Below are positions 44,931 to 55,499 of a stretch of DNA of 64,000 nucleotides, in pieces. The translations under genes were made by a program, and so were the position numbers. Within the stretch, counting starts at the first letter, position 1. Each line of letters opens with the position of its first letter. The stretch is from Lineus longissimus (lineage: Eukaryota > Nemertea > Pilidiophora > Heteronemertea > Lineidae): the NCBI RefSeq assembly GCF_910592395.1, contig NC_088324.1, positions 12,674,953 to 12,738,952 on the forward strand. The letters are read 5' to 3'. Under the pieces are notes generated by a model. The model saw only the letters and a program-made list of their open reading frames with translations, ran no database searches and was not told where the DNA came from.

Positions 44931-45908
44931 TCGGATTGTTGACAACACTGGTTTTTAAATGGCCGGTGAATATAGAAACCAAAATTCAACTGCCGGAACG
45001 AAATTAAATTTCTGAACTCACCATTGAAATACAATCAACGATCAAGCAGTGTGATATTTCTTACTTTTCACTTCAGCATGGTAAAATATTGAGCGTTTTA
45101 GTGCAAAAATACGGAAAACGGAAAAACTTGTTGGTTGTACTTTCTTATCACGTCTTTATTTTATATAGACCCAAGATGGAACAAGCAATTTGATTGGATA
45201 ACGAATTTGTACACAAAAGCACGTGGTGAACATTTTAGTATGAAAGGAGCAAAAATCTAGTATTTTGTAGTAATTTGAATATTTGAGACAGTAGTCATTG
45301 ATTTGGTAATATGCAAACATCATGATACGAAAGACTTATGGTTCTTCGTATCGAAAAAGGACGAAAAAAAATTGGTTTAGACATCGTGTCCGACTATAGA
45401 CACGAAGGCAGTGTAAAATTGTAAACAAATTGTACAGTTCCTTTGTCGGATAAGGAGAAGCCAACGTGAACATGGTCAGTTGTCAACAACAACTTACCAA
45501 GGGCAAACCTTATGTAGCTAACCATATCATAACAATCATCAACACGCCCCCTCCCCGCCCATTTTGTACCTAAGGGGATGGTGTTCACGTTCCACTTTCC
45601 TCTGGGCAGATGGGTGGTGACCAGCGACCGTCGATGCTGGCCAGCTCTTACTTTATATGGCTATGTCTGTAAAATCTGATTTTTTCCTGAGTTCACTCGA
45701 ATTTCATTTTTCCTTTTCCAGCTAGATGTATACAAGCCCCCCTTGATTGTAAAAAGAAAACATCAGTAGCCCAGGGACTTGGTATTATAAGTCATAAATC
45801 TCCGAGTTGAGTTGAAAGATATAGACATCTATCTGTCTATAGTGAGAACATGATAAAGTAATGTCATGAAAAACATCTCTATGGCCTCGTGGTGCTCATT
45901 TATGTCGA
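44931..45908. promoter_or_regulatory. divergent intergenic region between ODF2 and TTF1
   Basis: About 1 kb separates the probable ODF2 first exon (minus) from the TTF1 start codon (plus) and must hold both promoters. No TATA box, tRNA or repeat stands out. A noncoding TTF1 exon may also lie here; a TTTTCCTTTTCCAG acceptor ends at about 45720. Confidence 0.45.
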
Positions 45909-48900
45909 ATGCAACTGGAAAACATGGAAGCATTCTCATTTTCAACAGGGCAGAAACAGCACAAGAAAAAGAAACGCAAACATAGGGGGAAGGAAAAGAA
46001 CATTGAGAAAGAACACCAAAAAGAAAAGCTTGAGAAGGGTAGTGTGGTATCAAAACATTGCCATAAGACTGATACAGGTACTGGTGATGTGCATAGAAGG
46101 AAACAGGAAAGTGAAAAACTCGCTCCCTCGGAACATAAAACGCATATGAAAAAGAAACACAAACATAAGGAAAAGGAAAATGAGATTGAGGATGATAAAC
46201 AAAAAAGGAAGCTTGTCGAAAGTAGTGTGTTGTCAAGGAAATCCCATAGGACTGATTCAAGTAGTGATGATGAGCAGAGAAAAATAGACAGTAGACAATT
46301 ACTCTATGCTTCTGCAAAGCACAAGAAAAAGAAACGCAGACATAAGGAGAAACATTTTGAGGTTGATACTGCCTTTGATAAAATGCCTGAAGAAATCATT
46401 GAAGAAACCACTGGTTCAGGTAGTGGTGATGAGCATAACAGAAGAAAGGAAAGTGGAGAAGAACTGTCTTCTTCTACAAAACATAAGATTAAGAAACACA
46501 AGAAAAATAGGATGCAATTTGAAGAAAATTTCTGTTCAGAATCATCTGGTGCAGTCAGATCATATTTAGGTGAGCCTGAAGGAGGGAAGAGAAAGAGTAT
46601 TTTTCGAGTTGAAGATGAAAGTCCTCGAAAGAGGCACAAACATAAACACAATCACAAAAAAGACAGTGTTGTCAGAGTTGAAGACCAATCCCACACTTCT
46701 CCTGAAAATTCTGGTGTGGATGACGATTTGCAACATAAGGAGCTTTCGAAATCTGTAGCTATCGAATTAAGAGCTTTATTAAAATGTATTAGAAACAAAA
46801 AGACTGTTAGAAATTCTAATGATCCCACGCAGAAGGGGAAACGTGCAGCTGAATTGCCGGAAGAGACGGACAAATATGCTTCCAGTAAACTGAACTCTCT
46901 GTTGGAGCTGTTTAAATCTAAGAAAGCTTCATTTGATGAGTATAGGAAAAGCTTGCAAAGAGCTGGTGGTGAAGGAGAATCGCCAAACATGTCTGGAGTT
47001 GCAGGTAAGTTTCTGATTATTGATGCTGAAGTTCTAAAAGCTGCACACTTCGAAATCTGAAACAAGTGTTTAGTGAATGAATATGTATACGGTACATGTG
47101 TATAATTGTGTACAAGAGGCACCATTATGTATTAACAACTAATTTCTACTTCATCGTTTGTTTCAGGGGCATCAGGACCCATCCAAAATGAAGATTCCCA
47201 TGGTGACCAAGAGGCAGCGGTGCAGAGACATTGGCGGAAAGGCGTTCCTTTGCTTACCATGGAGCAAGCAATAGCCAAGTTGGGCCGCGAGATGAAGAGT
47301 ACCACTGATCAGAGCTACTGGAACGAGATTACGGCATTGTTGGATGAAAAGAGTTAGTAATACAATATTTATTTTTAATTTCGATTCTTGATTTGGAAGT
47401 TTTAGTAGAAGAGTTGCTATAGACTTGATATGCTCTTGGTGGGATCTATTGTTCACTGATGCTGTATGTATATAATGATTCTGCAGTTAAGTTTTCATGT
47501 GTGCTAGTTGTCAGTCATGCTTTCATAGTCCCTTTAAAATTAACCTATTATCCCCTCAATTGTCTTTTGGTCAGGCAGTAAGCTCTGATTTTGTTTGAGT
47601 TGCCATTTTTTTATCTGAGAAATTGTGATAGGTGACGAGGCCAACTTCTGCTGCTGGATGAAACACTGGTTAAAATGTCTGGTGTTCCGAAATGGTTACA
47701 AAGTGATCAATTGACATTTCTTGTGATGTTTTTAATTGTGTATCCAAACTTCATTTGATTTTTCAGTGATACCTTATAAAACTGGAAGTTGGTCAGCCAG
47801 GGAGGATGAAATTTTAATTACCAATTGGATTGATCTAACTGAAGTAAGTAGTGGAAAGTATAGAATTGAGATAATCCATACAAACGCTTCTTTGTCTTTT
47901 ACTTTACATCTATCGTTTCTTTGGGTGTGTAAGAAAGCAGGAACGGACCGAAACGGACCAAAACAGGCCGGAACGGAGTTAAAATTTGCCGAAACGGAGC
48001 TTCTAGTGGTTTTAAATGGCATCTATAGGCAAGATAGGGCTGAATTATAAATTATGTTCATATAATGAAGATCAAACTTCTTTTCCCAGGCCCTATCTGG
48101 CCCGTTTTGGTTCGTTTCGGTCCGTTCCTGCTTTCTTATGATCCGGTTTTTTTCAGGAGATAAACTTTGGAGCAGAAGAAATCATATATGCCAAACGAAC
48201 AGACGCAAATGCATCGATAAAAAAAGCTCTCAAGACAAGTAAATTTTATCTCCGATTAAGTGAGTCCATTGGCATTTTTACGTTTCATTCAATGGGTTTT
48301 GCAATAAATAGGAGCAAAGCGACTTGGCCAAGGTCACTAGTGAAGTGCCAGTGTCGCATGCATATTGTAATCCACAATGTTAAGATGTTGCATGCTAACC
48401 TTTGTTCGCAGTCTTTTCATCATCAGTCACTGGCTGTTAATACTACTTCTTTGAGAGTAGAATGAAAATGGATACTTGTGCCCATACCTGTCATTTACAA
48501 ACATTTTCTATTATTACTGTATTACCAAATTATAAAACATGGTTTTTCAGCCAGTGGCCTCAATCGAACATCATACAGTGTGTACATAAGAGCCAGGAAA
48601 CTATTTGATCCAAAACATCATGGACTGGAGTAGGTTATTCCTGAATTTGCTGGTTTAAATCACATACAAACAATATACATTAATGCCAACCTTCCAATGA
48701 GCGGTCCTGGCAACAAGTCAAGCTACGCCTATTGCAAAGGTTCACAAAGGGTACAAGCGATCTTTAGGTGTTGGAGAAATACATTCATCCCAAGTTGGGG
48801 TTTGATGACAAAGTCACAACCAGAAGGCTTATTAAAGACGTCTTTATCAAAAGAATAGCTCCCTTTAGAAAGGGAACCCTTTTTTTGCATATCTGTGTGT

Positions 48901-51058
48901 GCTAGCATTGGATACATGATTGAATCCCTGCTATCTTTGCAAATCCAAATACGATTATAATGCAGACAAATGTGATTGTCGTTTCAGCCTTACTGAAGAA
49001 GAAAAATTGCAATTGGACCAACTTACCGAAAAACATGGGAAGAAGTGGGGAAAAATCGGCGAGGATATGGGTTATTCAGGACAGGCTCTTATCAACTATG
49101 TTTACACTATGGAGCAGAGGCAAGGTATTTAGACAAAAACCAACAGTTTCTGTTTATTTACTTGTAGGTTTTTTACTCGAAGTCTGAGATTAAAGATTTG
49201 ATCCAAGAGTTTAATTGACGACCTTGTGGTTGTGAGCACCAAACAGTCCTCCACTGATCTCAAATAACGTTCTACTCATTTTTGGATATGTGATGGCTTT
49301 GCAAAGACAATCAGGATTGTTTTTGTGAGATTCCTGTTGTTGATATTCATTAAAACAAAAAACTGCTATGAAGAGAATATTTACATTCTGTTTTCTTTGC
49401 TTCAGTAAACTGTGATCCATTTTCGGAAGAGGAGGATGAAGCTATTTTAGAATTAGTGCGTCAGGAGTTTGGAAAACAAAATGTTAGCCAAGTATATCGG
49501 GTGCCATGGGCTCGAATACTGTCACAAGAAAGCATCTTAACAAAAAATAGCAGGACGAGCAGCCAGTGTCGTGAAAGATGGTATGTATCTGTTGGTGTTT
49601 TTTCATGGTGTTAGAAAGTAGGACATTTTTACAAGTGTCACACAACCATGTTCAAAATTCTTGAAAATTATCATTGAAAAGTGGATGGCAGGTTATTTTT
49701 GCAAGTACGTTTACAGCATTTTTGTGTCAGTGACAGATGTCTGCTTTTTTAGGTTGCGTCACTTATGTTGGAGGCTTGCCAACCCTGGAAAGATAAGGAG
49801 AATGTTTAGTGCAGCTGACCAAGTAAAATTGATTAGATTGTGAGTATACATGTAGAAAGGGTGTTTCTGCACTTGCACGTGCGCATGTACATATAAGCAC
49901 ACGATTACTACACTGTCTGTAATTACTTGTTACGAATACGACCAGTGGGGATCAAACCAGGGTCCTCTAATCTGATGACCAGAGCCAGTAGCCTGCAGTG
50001 TCTTTTAAGATGTGTTGGTCATTTCATCTTGTCTGTTGTAGGATATATGAGTCGGATGCTATGGAAGAGAACGAGATAGACTTTGACTACCTCCTGGAGG
50101 AATTTGAAAAGTGAGTCTTCATGTAGATTTTCCTGGATATGGAGCACTTAGTTTGCCTTTAAGGGAAAGTGATGCTGGTTTCCATGACATAATTGCGGGC
50201 TGATGTCAGGAGTAACGTTATGGTGCTGGTTGGCCGGTTCTATTCAGATTCGGATGAATCCTTGGTAAAAATTAGCAACTGCAAATAGAACGTCGCAATA
50301 TTTTTCTAGGTTACAAACCCCTGGCATCTTTTCTCAGTGTCAAACCTATGTTTCTTTTTCCACAGCCTTCCATCACCATACAGGCTGAAAGAAATCTGGC
50401 ACCAGCTTACATGTTTGGTGCCTGATTATCAGTGGAAACAATTCACCGGTAAGTTCTTCAGTGTCTGATGATGGAAAGTAGCTTCTAGGGTACTGAAATC
50501 ACATATATTTGCCAGTCCTCTTGATACTAGCCAAGGATCTGTTGAGGGAACTTGGAACATCAATATTGGGATACAAGGTTTTCGGAAATGATACGGAAGG
50601 TACTGGTTTTCTCACCAAACATTGCTATGTAGGCCAAACCTGAGGCAGCAGCCGAGGTTTTGGGTGAAATGACAACCACAACCCACCAATTAGGGTCTGA
50701 AACTGGTGTCCTTACAAGAGAGGGTGTCCTTAACAGAGAGGTGTCTGTTGAGGGAGCTTCCAGTGATCCAAGCAGTAAATCAAGTATCTTGCTGCAGAGG
50801 TGCTGAATTGTCTAGACCGATGACCCAAGTTGAGACTGTGACGGAGAGACGGGCAACACAACCCTCACACGTGTCAGGTGCAGGCAACAAGAATTACGAC
50901 CAATTTCATGTTTTGTTCTGTCATGTCTGTCTTGTCTACTTTCAGATATCATTGAATATCTCAATGATTTTCACATACCGAAACTGGAGAACAAACATAA
51001 CTTAGTTCCAATTATACATGAAGATAACAGGGCAGATGAGGATCAGCCAGATGGGTGA
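45909..51058 (+). CDS. TTF1: TTF1, Myb-type RNA polymerase I transcription termination factor
   Basis: Eleven coding exons join in frame: 45909-47004, 47167-47352, 47767-47843, 48157-48238, 48551-48629, 48988-49124, 49406-49580, 49753-49839, 50042-50110, 50366-50448, 50946-51058; 727 aa. Exon 1 codes a long, very basic K/H-rich domain with repeated KHKKKKRKHK-type blocks separated by S/D/E stretches, as in vertebrate TTF1. The Myb/SANT part follows: GSWSAREDEIL (about 434), LTEEEKLQLDQL...KKWGKIGEDMG (508-550), FSEEEDEAILELV (558-570). The C-terminus matches the TTF1 signature: LIYESDAMEENEIDFDYL, YRLKEIWHQL and FTDIIEYLNDFHIPKL. TTF1 binds terminator boxes in the rDNA spacer in the nucleolus, stops Pol I, and remodels rDNA chromatin. 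The identification rests on the C-terminal order of motifs. The start is the ATG at 45909; an upstream ATG at 45903 is out of frame. Confidence 0.93.
47932..48136. mobile_element. long-TIR MITE in a TTF1 intron
   Basis: Arms of 38 bp, starting AGAAAGCAGGAACGGACCG, differ at only two positions. TA flanks both ends (47930-47931 and 48137-48138). A second inverted pair around GATAGGGC (about 48025 and 48090) lies inside. The near-identical arms suggest recent arrival. The element lies in the intron between 47843 and 48157, its right end 20 bp before the next exon. Confidence 0.8.
49925..50015 (-). repeat. possible tRNA-derived SINE fragment
   Basis: On the minus strand the text GGTTTGATCCCCACTGG resembles a tRNA B box and T arm, preceded by an arm-like stretch (CTGGTCATCAGATTAGAGGACC). 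The A box is not clear. It lies in a TTF1 intron. Confidence 0.35.
50705..50764 (+). mobile_element. fragment of the CAGTGGAACCTCCC MITE family
   Basis: GTGTCCTTAACAGAGAGGTGTC followed by TGTTGAGGGAGCTTCCAGTG matches the right end of the element at 36634-36811. The left end is missing. It lies in the last TTF1 intron. Confidence 0.7.
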
Positions 51059-51853
51059 ATGATGGAAAAATGTGGCTAAGAGACTTTATCGTGGACCCGA
51101 GATTGGTGGCATAGTTGAGCACTTACGATGGGCTCATAATTAGGAAGGGGTTTTGTCCTGTGATGTCCTTCAGAAAGACACATGATCTCCCAACATTGCC
51201 TTTTCCTTCAAATAAGCTACAACTGCCCTTTGTACACTGCTGTATATAGTCATAACTATGAGTCATCAGTAACTGCTTCAAACGTTCTTTTTAAAAGTGA
51301 ATTCATTTACACGTCCATGATGTCTCTGTATAGAATGTATGCTTGATTCTGAAATGATTTGAAAATATATACGATTTTATTATTTACCAGTGTTGTCATT
51401 CTATATATCTATGGACTTATTTCAATTGAAATTCTTGTACCTAAAACAAATGAGCAAAATCAAGATCTCATGGTGGTTGAACACTGGGGATCATTATCAG
51501 GAGGTCATTGGTCTCTCCAAGGATACCATGGACACCTAACCCGATATAGTTGCTTGGTCTTTCATATCGGACTCTCTTCCATCAACCTGGTACTTATGCC
51601 AGCGCAAACAAAACAAACTCTCCCATCCCAGTGGACAGTGCACTACCCCGACCCCGCTTGACCACCCCTAGATGCAGATGTTCTTTCTTGATAAACCCTG
51701 GCGCCGTGACAGCTCCTATCCCGTTTATAGCTTTTCCATCTGCTGCCATAGGAAAGTCGATACGGCTCCTATCCAGTTTTATAGCTTTTGCATGTGCGAC
51801 CGAAGGCAAAATGGACCCGCCCAATGAGGTGTGGGGTGGAAGGGTAGGGGTGA
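51059..51853. other. TTF1 3' flank and spacer
   Basis: This should contain the TTF1 3'UTR. No canonical AATAAA follows the stop within about 300 bp; AATATA at 51364 is the best variant. No other gene is recognised. Confidence 0.4.
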
Positions 51854-51979
51854 ATGAAATCTCACAAGACAAAAAAACAGGATCAATGCAGCGTTCTTTG
51901 CCAGAGATATTATTTTAAATTCATAGTCAGTTTTAGGACCCATACGTGGGTTGTGAAGCAAAAAAACGCCATTTTGAGG

Positions 51980-54900
51980 GTTAGTTTGTTGACCCAATAC
52001 CCCGCCAAATTTGAGGACCATATTTGGTTGTTTCCAACCAATGACATCAAGTCATTGCTATCACGTGACGCCCGCACTCCTGCACGTGGACGCAGACGAT
52101 TTATATTTCGGAAACTTCTGATATTTCGTGATCATTTTTGTCCTCTAAGAAAGTTTTTGTCAGGTAAATAACATAAGTTTTATGTCTGATTTCTTGTTTA
52201 TGATCTCGTGTCCATAATAGGACCCATTCATTTTAATTTTAGTCAACTTGTTCACTATTTTTCAATCGGAGAAGTTAGCGCGATGTTTTGCGCGAAATGC
52301 GCAATGCGCCAAGTTGCGTCCATACTCAGAGAAAAAAATCAGCCGCGAAACGACGATCAAATCCTTCATCATCCTTGTGAACTAGTACCAATAATACTTA
52401 TTTTGAGGTTCTCTGTGAAATTCGAGATCTATAGAAACAAATACTGTGAAAAAGTATTTGTAGGTTATCGTATACAAGGGATTTTAGAAAACGGAAACTT
52501 CGACCGACGGCAAGTTCTTGATGTACATGTAGATGAATACATTGTTTCGCGCAACAGTGATGATGATTTCATGGTAGTTTTTGATCATAAATCAGCCTGG
52601 TTTGACAGCTCCAAACTTGATAACTAGTAAATATAACTAGTTGTTCGTCATTGTAAGTCGTTCCTTTTGATTTTCAGGTGGAAATCTGCCGTTTCCAACG
52701 GTTTTCGGCGAGCTGATCCCACATGGGTTTTTCTCGTTGATGGATGAAATTGCATTCATCTCCTGGAAAACGTTGAATTGGCTTAGTAAACAGTTCAGGA
52801 ACATTGGTAAGCAGTTAACATTCGTATTTCTGTTCTGCTTTTCGGCGATTTTGAGGCGAGAATGTAGGTGTGGCATTTGAAATACGCAGCTGAAAACTCT
52901 TTAAAAACTTGAATATCTGTGCATGATGTGTGCATCATTCAGTGCATCATTCAGTGCATTCAGTCACAGTGCATGGTGATGCTCTATAGCCTATAGGCCT
53001 ACCCCACCAACATTAAACTGATATTTTATATTTTCGCAAACCATCTATATTCCAGCAGCAGCATAGGCAAACGTTTTACAGCCTAATCATGTAATCATTG
53101 GAATCAAAATGTCAGGAAAAGAATATGTGGCCCTAATGATTTTCATATGTTTCTGGGGGACCCCAGATTTTTACTTTCACAAGATTTAAGGTCAAGCCCC
53201 CAAAGTCCACCTACCCAAGATCAAGATGAAAATGTTGAGCATGGTGCCATTCTTTGAAATGTCTGACACTCTAGTCTTCAGCAATGAGCTTGGTCGAAGG
53301 AAAAGTTGAAAAGGTCTTGGATGTATAACAAGGCTACCCATTGTAAATATTCTTCCATCTTCTTGATTTTAGCATTTATTGGTGATGCCCAGTGTTGCCT
53401 AAAAGCACAGTTGTGGAGGAAGCTTTGCCTAGAGGAAGGTGGTTCCCAGCCTGGAGAGCAACAAAGCCAAGAAGGGATCACTCAACTGAAAATACCAGTA
53501 TTTCCAGGTATTTCCAGTATTTTTATCAAACTAGTGGCTAACCACTGGCCTTATCAGAAAGGGATACCAACAGGGCTCAAACCCTCCTCCATGGCAAGAC
53601 AATGAGGATGTTGTTCAAACAGAGGAGATTGGAAAGCAGTCAATCAAAGGATGTACACTTAGCGTGAAAACAAAGACTCTTGCATGTGGTAATAGCCTGC
53701 ATTAATTATGATAAATCTTGATGTTTCTTTTCAGCCTAATAGCAAGATCAGAGGGCATGGTCCCCACGAAGGCTGTCCAAGGGAGATTCAGCAACCTACT
53801 TGATCAGGTAGATGGAGCACTTTGGTTTGGCGTGGCTCAAGTATGCAGGCAAACTGTCCATCAAAGGAGGTGGAGGCCTGTGTGCCGTGAAGTTACCTGT
53901 CTCTTTGTTTAGTGACATTCATTCTGCTGTAATTCTGCAGTTTAAAAAGTGCTTGCTTGTGATCTTAGGTGAAGTGAAAACTGCTCATATAGTGATAATT
54001 GGACTTGTGATAGTGAAAGATTATCAACAAGGACAGAAATTAGGGTTGTGCCGCCTGGGAACATATCTACGAGGTAACCACCACAGCTAGGCAATTGATG
54101 ATGTATTAAACAACTTTAGAAAAAATTCATTGTGTTGCCCATAAAGAATGGGCCAGCCAGACTTGCTATATGAGATGCTCCTTACTTGCTATATTCCTTT
54201 CTTACATGACAAGTGCGTGGCGAGGAGGCAATCTGTACCCACTTAATTTATCAAGCTAGTGGCTAACCACTGGCCGTATCAGAAAAGGATACCAACAGGG
54301 CTCACCCTCTCCCATGGCAAGACAATGAGGATGTTGTTCAAACAGAGGAGATTGGAAAGCAGTCAATCAAAGGATGTACACTTAGCGTGAAAACAAAGAC
54401 TCTTGCATGTGGTAATAGCCTGCAAATTATGATAAATCTTGAAGTTTCTTTTCAGCCAAATAGCAAGATCAGACAGAGGGCATAGTTCCCACGAAGGCTG
54501 TCCAAGGGAAATTCAGCAACCTACTTCATCTGGTTGACGGAGCAGTTTGGTTTGGCCAGCTAAGTATATGAAGGCAAAGGAGGTGGAGGCCTGTGTGCCG
54601 TGAAGTTACCTGCCTGTGTGTAATCCTGCAGTTTAAAAAGTGCTTGCTTGTGATCTTAGGTGAAGTGAAAACTGCTGATATAGTGATCATCGGACTTGTG
54701 ACAGTGCAATATTACCAACAGAGAGACAGAAATTAGGGTTGTGCCAATGACACAACTAAAAGTTGATACCAGTATGACAATGCATTTACAGTCAGTCAAT
54801 GTAAACTTGACCATAGTATTTGAAAATTCGATGACAGCGTGGACGAGTCGCCTTGAAACATATCTACGAGGTAGCCACCACAGCTAGGCAATTACCTAGC

Positions 54901-55215
54901 AATTGCTATGATGAGATTTCAGTAGCCAGTCTGCGATAGGATGGATGCTTCCAGATGTCCGAGTGTCCGAATTTCATGTAAAATTGTCAACAAATTTATG
55001 ATAATTAAAATGGTTTGCGTTGTTTTTCAGCATGGTTTCAAGATCAGTGGGCCTGGAGAAACCACTTTGCAAGGATGCTGGGAGACACTTGTCACCCCTG
55101 GAATGCCTGCTGTGAACAAGAGCTTGGGCTGAATCAAGCAATCCCCTACATGTTGTCGGCACCACCAATGGAAGGACTGAACATGTATCCAGTGGAAACT
55201 AAAGGCTTAATATGA
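51980..55215 (+). CDS. candidate three-exon gene of unknown function (weak)
   Basis: Three open segments fit together in phase. A segment ending at 52164 (...FCPLRKFLS plus one base; donor GTAAAT) joins 52678-52806, which has a strong TTTTGATTTTCAG acceptor and a GTAAGC donor and encodes GNLPFPTVFGELIPHGFF..., open in one frame only. That joins 55031-55215 (TTTTTCAG acceptor; AWFQDQWAWRNHFARMLGD... to a TGA). Each join leaves one base, so the frame is kept, and the last exon is open for 61 codons. I do not recognise the product and have no start codon beyond a remote ATG at 51854. The surrounding DNA is repeat-rich, so this could be a gene fragment or chance. Confidence 0.3.
52208..52627 (+). 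CDS. hypothetical 139-aa open frame
   Basis: An uninterrupted frame of 139 codons with a balanced, protein-like composition (FDRRQVLDVHVDEYIVSR; MVVFDHKSAWFDSSKL). It contains one CxxC near the N-terminus (CAKC). It sits inside the first intron of the three-exon candidate. No family recognised, no codon or splice evidence; it may be noncoding. Confidence 0.2.
   Translation: MSIIGPIHFNFSQLVHYFSIGEVSAMFCAKCAMRQVASILREKNQPRNDDQILHHPCELVPIILILRFSVKFEIYRNKYCEKVFVGYRIQGILENGNFDRRQVLDVHVDEYIVSRNSDDDFMVVFDHKSAWFDSSKLDN
53519..54893 (+). repeat. direct duplication, unit ~725 bp, two copies
   Basis: 53519-54093 is repeated at about 54243-54893. Shared landmarks include GTGGCTAACCACTGGCC, GAGGATGTTGTTCAAACAG, TTCTTTTCAGCC and CACCACAGCTAGGCAATT. 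The second copy has small indels and a ~100-bp insertion before its end. A TTCTTTTCAG-preceded open segment in copy 1 (LIARSEGMVPTKAVQGRF) is frame-shifted in copy 2. No gene family recognised. Confidence 0.85.
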
Positions 55216-55255
55216 ACTTTGTCCCTGAGGTTGTCCGAGAGAGACTCTGCACCAT

Positions 55256-55371
55256 ACAGTAGGACAGGTGGTTTAGTGACAAATACAGTAGGACAGGGGG
55301 TTTAGTGACAAATACAGTAGGACAGGGGGTTTAGTGACAAATACAGTAGGACAGGGGGTTTAGTGACAAAT
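55256..55371 (+). repeat. 29-bp minisatellite, four units
   Basis: Unit ACAGTAGGACAGGGGGTTTA plus GTGACAAAT, four perfect or near-perfect copies (the first has GGTGG for GGGGG). It begins 41 bp after the stop of the weak three-exon candidate. Confidence 0.95.
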
Positions 55372-55499
55372 ACATGTACCCTCTGCTGTACAATGGAACA
55401 AGTGATTGTACAATGGAACAAGTGTCATTTTGTTTGCCAAAGTAGCTTAAGGCAGTGTTAGTGACCCATTTGTTTTCAGTTTACAAAGCCATCATGATC

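Noticed and set aside
45829-46317. 162-codon minus-strand frame and similar frames to 47125
   Set aside because: These are antisense shadows of the lysine-rich first exon of TTF1.
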